Shown here piece by piece: positions 59,201 through 64,000 of a stretch of DNA of 64,000 bases. The position numbers and the translations under genes were made by a program. The notes below the pieces were generated by a model that was given only the letters and a program-made list of their open reading frames with translations, was not told the DNA's origin and searched no databases. Origin of the DNA: Enoplolaimus lenunculus. Lineage: Eukaryota > Nematoda > Enoplea > Enoplida > Thoracostomopsidae. Positions within the stretch are counted from its first letter, which is position 1. Each line of letters starts with the position of its first letter. Location of the stretch: contig JASANG010000295.1 of NCBI GenBank assembly GCA_030248215.1, forward strand, positions 248,001-312,000, read 5' to 3'.

Positions 59201-62200
59201 TGGCAGATTGGGTGCAGTGTTCGCCGCCTATCACCGCCCTTTCAAGTTGTACTTGCAGCAGAGTGCATAGAGCTCAAGGCACAGGTCTCGTAAACATTAC
59301 GGCCCATATCTTAATTAGCTGTGATTTTATTTCTATATATTGTTCAGATTTGGTTAGTACTACTTTTGTATCAACGTGTGCGCTACACAGAAATGGGCAA
59401 AAAGCTAGTTTAAAGTGACACATAGATCAACAGTGCACTGAACGCCTAAAACCTACAATTTCATTTTTTTCCAATCGTTTGTTTCAAGAGGTGCGCACGA
59501 CTGGCAGGCGTGCCACATAAACCGGGTTTTTCTTAAATAGCGCAATGCACAAACTTGTCGGAGTGACTTACAAAATCTATGAGTTTGGGGCGAATTGTAG
59601 AATTAAGTTGAGCAGATTAGGTCCTTAAAGGTTGAAAAACCCTGAACCAAGAGTTTGCTTACATGCTGTTGAGCGTGAATATTTAGCACCAGATTTTGTT
59701 GCAGTGATCGGTGACCGGACGTGGACCAGCTGTGATACACTTGAGTCTTCATATGGTTGAGCAACTGGCAGTAGCTTCCACGCGACAAATTCTTCGTGCG
59801 ATCGATATTTGCGCAGATTTGCTGTTGACCGCGATACTAGTGATGTGCTTTGAGTTCCGCGAAGGTTGGACCCTACACAAAAGTAGCAAACATGTTGTAT
59901 ACTAGCTACCCAGTGAATCCATCATTCTTAGACTAAGCAAATGCGATTACATATCTAATTAATTGGGTAAACATCCATAACAAGGCCCATATTCTCAAAT
60001 GTGCCTATAGCAACTATCACCAATTAGCGATAGTTTTTCAAACTGAACAAACTGCTGCAACTGTGGATGGCAAGATTGGTATAAAAATATAGGACAAGTC
60101 AAATGCAAAAAATGTGCTGAATTTCGAACCTCACCATTCACTAGTTCGAAAGTTACAAAACCGAGCATCAGCTGGTAATAGGTTCTATACGCCTGTGAGA
60201 CAGGCCCAGAGCGTAGATAATGTATACTTCAACAAGAATACTCAATTTGGAACATTATGTGTGCAAAAGAATGTACACGGCACTCGTTGTGTTTTTGGCC
60301 TACCCCCTCCTCTATTTGGACGTGGAACAACCTGTGCGAACCATGACTCTTTATGTACCCGGCATCAAACTTGCTCCGCTTAATTTAATTTAAGGTTATT
60401 GCATAAGACAGCGGCCCCCTTTGAAAAAAGGGAATCGGCTAAAAACGAAACGTCCGCTGGTACATTTTGTACCACGCGGAACTCCAAGTGTTGCACATTC
60501 TTGTATCATGCACTTTTGGTGTTATATACTGGTAATCAAAAAATCAGTGGACTTACTACTTTGACAGTCGTATTCGCCTTCGTTTCTGTGCGGTTGATGG
60601 TCCAAATGACTATGGTTTGAACGTGTGTATGTTGATACCCGCGAAAGATAGCTTGGATCAGAAGCTTTGCCCAATAACTGAAAAACAAAATGTAGTTATG
60701 CCTCAATAATACGATTTGTGCTCACCGGATACGTTCTCTAGCTCAGATAGCTGCTTCACTCACCTCGGAACAAACTGAAACACACAACGCTATTTCGGCA
60801 ATATATGACAACATGTAAAAAACAAACCAATCTTCCATTATATATGTTTATATATATATATCAGAGTGCAACCGGAGGTCTGCGTTGGCTCCAGCAAAAA
60901 ATTTACTTCCGGCTCCTATAGAATTTATGCCGGAGGTTTCGGCGATTTCGGTAGTAAAATTTTGCAAAGTTTTACAACATTTATTTGTTTGGCGCGTTTC
61001 CTTTCAACTTTTGGCACAATTCTGAGAGAAAATTGCCGAAGTTTCGAAAAAAAATAAGCGTAATGCCATACGATTTACGGATACATACTGTTGTGACCCA
61101 AATAAGAGGTGGGACTGAAATTTATTTGGCCTCTCCAGATGGTACCCCCCCCTTCGTATTCGGTTACGGACTGTTATTTATTTTCAACCCACGCTCCGCC
61201 GCTCTTCGTTACAGATATATATCTGGTACTGCAATTATCCATTGAATTAAACGTTTATTTGTCTTGTGTCAATAGCTTGAGCGATAATACAAGGTTATAC
61301 TTAGGAATGTACTTTCAAAATTTAAGTACGCTTTAAAGTTTCGAACTCAAATTATTTGGTCATGGAGTTATTTAGGCGCTACAATTTCGGGTTAATTGAC
61401 ATTTATGGACTCTAATTAAGGTTTAGGGACTGTATCCGCTCACGGACTCTTATTAGGGATGCAGACTCCTATTGGTTCGGACTCAAAATGGAGACTTCCC
61501 CCCTCTCATTACCCTCCTCTTATTCCGGTCAATACAGTAGTAGATTATTTGTTAAAATTAACAAATTAAACATTACTTGAAGTACCTAATTTCGCGTCAC
61601 CCGAGCTTCACATCCGTCACCGACTCCGGCAAGTTTTGTTAACTTCCGGCTCCGGCGCCGGTACTTTTCACCTCCGGTTGCACTCTGATGTATATATAAT
61701 ATTTTTAAGCAATAGTGATATTTGAGTAAAATCTTTCAAGCCACTTTTATTTTACAAAAAAGTTTACAGGCTTGTTTTGGTGTAATCGAAACAAAAGCAA
61801 AATTGTGATATATGAAATAATTGTGAGCAAATCTTCTTTATTAGCAAAATATTATATTTTAATTTGGAAAAATGTCTTATTAATCTGATATTGTAACGTC
61901 AAAACTAAAGTAAGGCCAAATTATTACCGAATACTTCGTAAACATAGGCTTGACTACTTTAGATGGTGAAAACCACTTATGATGCATACAAAAGCAATAA
62001 TACCTTACTTCGTTACGGTGTCTTCCCGATACTCGTTCATATGCACGATTAACAAATTGGATTTGCCGATTGCCGTCTGTAATTTCGATGGCTTGCCGGC
62101 AATGAGCATCCAATGCTGCCAATGGACCTTTACAACCGCGGAGTTTTAAATTTAAACAAATTTCACTCGCTTCAATAGAGTCAATATCTACGAGCAAATC

Positions 62201-63871
62201 CGCAGTGGTTTCATAACGTTTCGCAATCAAAATACGATTAAAACCAGCTGACAGCAATCGAGCAATCGGTGAACACGTGGCGACACTAGGTTGGAAAGAA
62301 TCTGACCAGGATTTGAGTTGATTTGAAGAAATAACCGCAGCCAGTGTAACAAATTCACCTTCAGGACGAGATCGAATTTTATTGGCTAACTGCACACAAC
62401 GATCGACCGATGATAACGGTTTTGCTGTCGCCGAGTCTTCATTTTCATTGGCCAGCTCGCATTGCGGCATTGGAATTAGTGGATTTGCAGCTGTTGCGTT
62501 ACAGTCGACAAATATTAGACTTGCTGATTGCTTTTTCAGATTACACAAAAGCTCTGAGTCAGTATGAGCACGATGTAAGCTCCAGTGTTGGCGTTGGCTA
62601 AATGCTTGAGCTAGTAATGTTGAAAATCGGCTTGGTAATGCACAGTTCTTAACGCTGGTATGGGACGAAGCCGATTTGACAGGAGCTAAACTTCCCAGCG
62701 ACCCAGTTTCGCACGAGGCTGTTGTTGAATTTATTTTTTCGGTTCCATGAAATGCTGGACTGTAATGCCCGCTGCCAAAACGTGAAGTTTTCTGCGTGTC
62801 AGCAATAGTAATCACCAAAGCACGGTGATGTTTTGGTCGTTGGAGCAATAGCGGTCCGTAGCGCATTTGAGACTTTGACGTTGTTACCGTAGGTGCTGTC
62901 ACACATTGATGATGATAATGGGAATGTCGGTGAGAAGTACTAGAGCATGGTTCACTGTGTCTGTTGGTGCATATAGTTGGCGATTTGTGTGGCGTACATT
63001 GCTGTCCGGCCGTTCGACATCTTGCGGACCCCATTGGGGTTTTGGGGGAACCTACTGAAGGGGATCCAGACGTCGAAGGACTATTGGTATCGTAAGCGAG
63101 GCGCCCGTGATATTCGGCAAGATGGCACGAGCGCGTTGGCAAGCGCTCGCTAAGGGAGCTCGTCATAAGGTGGTGCTTGCTACCGCTAGGTGCAGGACTT
63201 GGAAATTGCTTGCTTTGCTGCAGTTTATCTCGTTGGTTAGATCCATATGATGATAAGGTGGTGGTTGTACATTTAGCCAGATTCGTTGTGGCTTTTAGCA
63301 ATTTTGGCAATTGGCTTGACAAATTTTTAGGGCTGGCATTTTGTTTTTGTTGGGACTTCGGAGGGCACTTTTGGCCGCGATCAAGGCCAATATAAGCTGA
63401 TGTCACAGGTCCACGTTGAGTTCGGTTTGCTCTAGTTGGTGCGTCTTGAGCAGTTTGACTTGTGCGGTCCGGGTTTGTTGATCGGACGGCGCGTGCTCCA
63501 GTGGACCCGAACTGCTGATTAACACTGTCTTTATTAATTTTGCGGCAAATTTTTAGTCGTTGTTCAATACTCGATGACGAAGTTTCTTCTGTTGCCCTAG
63601 TCTCAGCAGAATTCTGACCCGTTTTAGGTGAATTGATTTGCCGAGAAGTACCACTACACGCTAATGTTTCACGTTGCTGAATGACGGTTTCTGGGCTGGA
63701 ATTTCGCTTCCTTTGCGGTGGCGGGTTTGGTGAGCGTAACAATGAGAAAAACGGTATCCGGCAGATGTTAATACTTCGCGCAGTTGAACGATTGCTTGAG
63801 GTAGGTATTAATTGTTGATTATGCTGTGTTAATGAGTTAGATGCAGTGTGTTTAGTTCGCGCTTGGCGCAT
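50278..63871 (-). CDS. PDE8: PDE8-type cAMP 3',5'-cyclic phosphodiesterase
   Basis: Ten exons: 63871-62009, 60677-60557, 59872-59663, 58892-58699, 56972-56334, 55315-55144, 52999-52845, 52484-52329, 51897-51778, 50526-50278. GT-AG edges and phases agree, giving 1,292 residues. Residues 1-335 are a Ser/Thr/Gln-rich disordered extension. From 336 (MRYGPLLLQRPKHHRALVIT) comes the PDE8 receiver-like domain to about 575. PAS starts at AIEITDGNRQIQFVNRAYER (594-613), continues as LLGKASDP and ends as FVAWKLLPVAQ. The catalytic domain begins near 985: YHTSTHSADV, HDCDHPGRN (metal site, 1039-), HHASISWRLT, ADISNP (Asp 1158), CNKPETQ with the invariant Gln at the exon edge. The enzyme hydrolyses cAMP to 5'-AMP at low substrate levels. 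Exon 51897-51778 is ended at CAG|GTGCAA because this keeps family spacing; a later donor at 51754 would add eight residues. Human PDE8A has about 829 residues. An upstream non-coding exon is possible. Confidence 0.94.
50652..51090. mobile_element. TIR element, TACTGT-GTGACCC-AATAAGAGG family (copy 1)
   Basis: Left end TACTGTAGTGACCCGAATAA and right end CGAGCCCATACAGTA are inverted partners. Words AGTCCCTAAA and AGAGTCCATAAATGTC lie inside. It is in the last PDE8 intron. The copy at 61086-61539 is the same family. Confidence 0.65.
51091..51199. mobile_element. TTAGGC-core TIR element, partial copy
   Basis: AGCCTATACCTAAGCCTAAA leads to TACATGGGCC. The left arm is missing because the element abuts the right end of the element ending at 51090. 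Confidence 0.5.
51330..51655. mobile_element. hAT-like MITE, CAACCGGAGG family (copy 4)
   Basis: Left CAGGGTGCAACCGGAGGAT, right AGACCTTCCATTGTACCATG (worn). It lies in the PDE8 intron between exons 51897-51778 and 50526-50278. Confidence 0.55.
52134..52317. mobile_element. TTAGGC-core TIR element (best copy)
   Basis: Arms TATAGAACAGGGCCGGA and TCCGGCCCTGTTCTATA are perfect inverted repeats, extended by imperfect CCCATG/CATTGGCC. The core has CCTAAGCCTAAACCTAAGCC runs. It lies just past the donor of PDE8 exon 52484-52329, so the intron begins almost inside the element. Confidence 0.8.
54343..54417 (+). tRNA. tRNA-like with type-II-like body, anticodon GTC if real
   Basis: Starts GTGTCGCCGAGTGGATAAGG, typical of the 5' half of Ser/Leu tRNAs. 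The anticodon stem GGC/GCC pairs around CTGTCAA, giving GTC (Asp). The B box TTTTCGAATGG is poor, and the acceptor stem does not close cleanly. It may be a pseudogene. It lies in a PDE8 intron. Confidence 0.35.
57023..57786. mobile_element. 764-bp TIR element with TATAT target duplication
   Basis: Ends are CTGGCTTCTCCACAGC and GCTGTGGAGAAGCCAG, exact inverted repeats. TATAT is duplicated at 57018-57022 and 57787-57791. Subterminal arms are G-rich (CCGGGGGG, GGGGGC) and their complements. The central 400 bp match 32430-32812. It is inserted in a PDE8 intron, 51 bp from exon 56972-56334. Confidence 0.8.
58453..58654. mobile_element. TTAGGC-core TIR element
   Basis: Left GGTCCATGCAAAGATCACGG and right CCGCCACTGTTATTTACATT then GGCC. 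The core has GGCTTAGG repeated. It sits 45 bp from PDE8 exon 58892-58699, in the intron. Confidence 0.75.
58944..59065. mobile_element. TTAGGC-core TIR element, truncated
   Basis: Left GGTCCGTGTACTTTTAGGAT then CGGACCG; the right arm is lost after TATACTCTTG. It is a second copy on the other side of the same PDE8 exon. Confidence 0.55.
60231..60520. mobile_element. Foldback element, CAAGAGTGCA family (copy 3)
   Basis: Left ACAAGAATACTCAATTTGG, AAGAATGTACACGG, CTCGTTGTGTTTTTGGCC; right GGCTAAAAACGAAACGTCC, TACATTTTGTACC, TTGCACATTCTTG. Inverted layout as in copy 1. It ends 37 bp from PDE8 exon 60677-60557. Confidence 0.6.
60862..61687. mobile_element. hAT-like MITE (CAACCGGAGG) split by a nested TACTGT element
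   Basis: Outer ends CAGAGTGCAACCGGAGG and CCTCCGGTTGCACTCTG are exact inverted repeats. Inside, 61086-61539 is a separate element with ends TACTGTTGTGACCCAAATAA and TTATTCCGGTCAATACAGTA. It lies in the first PDE8 intron. Confidence 0.75.
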
Positions 63872-64000
63872 CTAATTTCAAACTCTTGAACGATTTGCTT
63901 CATATGCGTAGAACAGATCCTAAGCACTAAGTGTGAGTCTATGTCTAAGCCTCACTCTAAGATGATATACGCTTAACCGAAGACATCAGGCCTGGAACTT
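63872..64000. other. Upstream edge of PDE8 with a partial TTAGGC-type element
   Basis: An in-frame TAG directly precedes the ATG at 63871. From about 63906, GCGTAGAACAGATCC and CTAAGCCTCACTCTAAG look like the left part of a TTAGGC-core element running off the window. The real promoter probably lies beyond. Confidence 0.45.

Overview
The window is genomic DNA from an AT-rich, intron-rich invertebrate animal. The genes are all metazoan-type and are split by GT-AG introns with phases that join correctly; there are no operons, no Shine-Dalgarno-led genes and no bacterial features. I cannot fix the phylum. The repeats (short elements with terminal inverted repeats, a pearl/HINE-like element with an ACGG microsatellite, tRNA-derived repeats) fit a lophotrochozoan or other invertebrate but do not prove one. 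Gene identities come from reading spliced translations against protein families I know; no search was run.

Layout, left to right. 497-13910 (minus): MLH3, a DNA mismatch-repair/meiotic crossover MutL protein, in about 20 exons; one N-terminal exon is not found. 13911-18378: no gene, nested repeats. 18379-20468 (minus): RNF170, a complete five-exon ER RING E3 ligase. 22474-23119 (minus): mitochondrial ribosomal protein uL14m (MRPL14). 23341-23712 (minus): a C1orf53-like DUF5522 protein. 24155-26012 (minus): the last two exons of an unrecognised gene, with a pearl-like element in the intron between them. 26880-29580: tandem tRNA-derived repeats. 29859-32840: stacked and nested transposon-like elements. 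33423-40151 (plus): ANKRD13C, complete in 13 exons, ending in the family's RFPDL C-terminus. 40427-42313 (plus): a 628-residue open frame of unknown family. 42314-50277: repeats only. 50278-63871 (minus): PDE8-type high-affinity cAMP phosphodiesterase in 10 exons, with receiver-like, PAS and catalytic domains and a long disordered N-terminus.

The genes do not form one pathway. They cover mismatch repair (MLH3), ER ubiquitin ligation (RNF170), mitochondrial translation (MRPL14), ER chaperoning of receptors (the known role of ANKRD13C) and cAMP signalling (PDE8). What stands out is the density and nesting of short non-autonomous elements in introns and intergenic DNA. They include a family whose core is a degenerate array of the hexamer TTAGGC, a family full of CCCATATGGG palindromes, several hAT-like families beginning CAGGG, a TTAA-flanked hairpin, and a 764-bp element with a clear TATAT target duplication inside a PDE8 intron.
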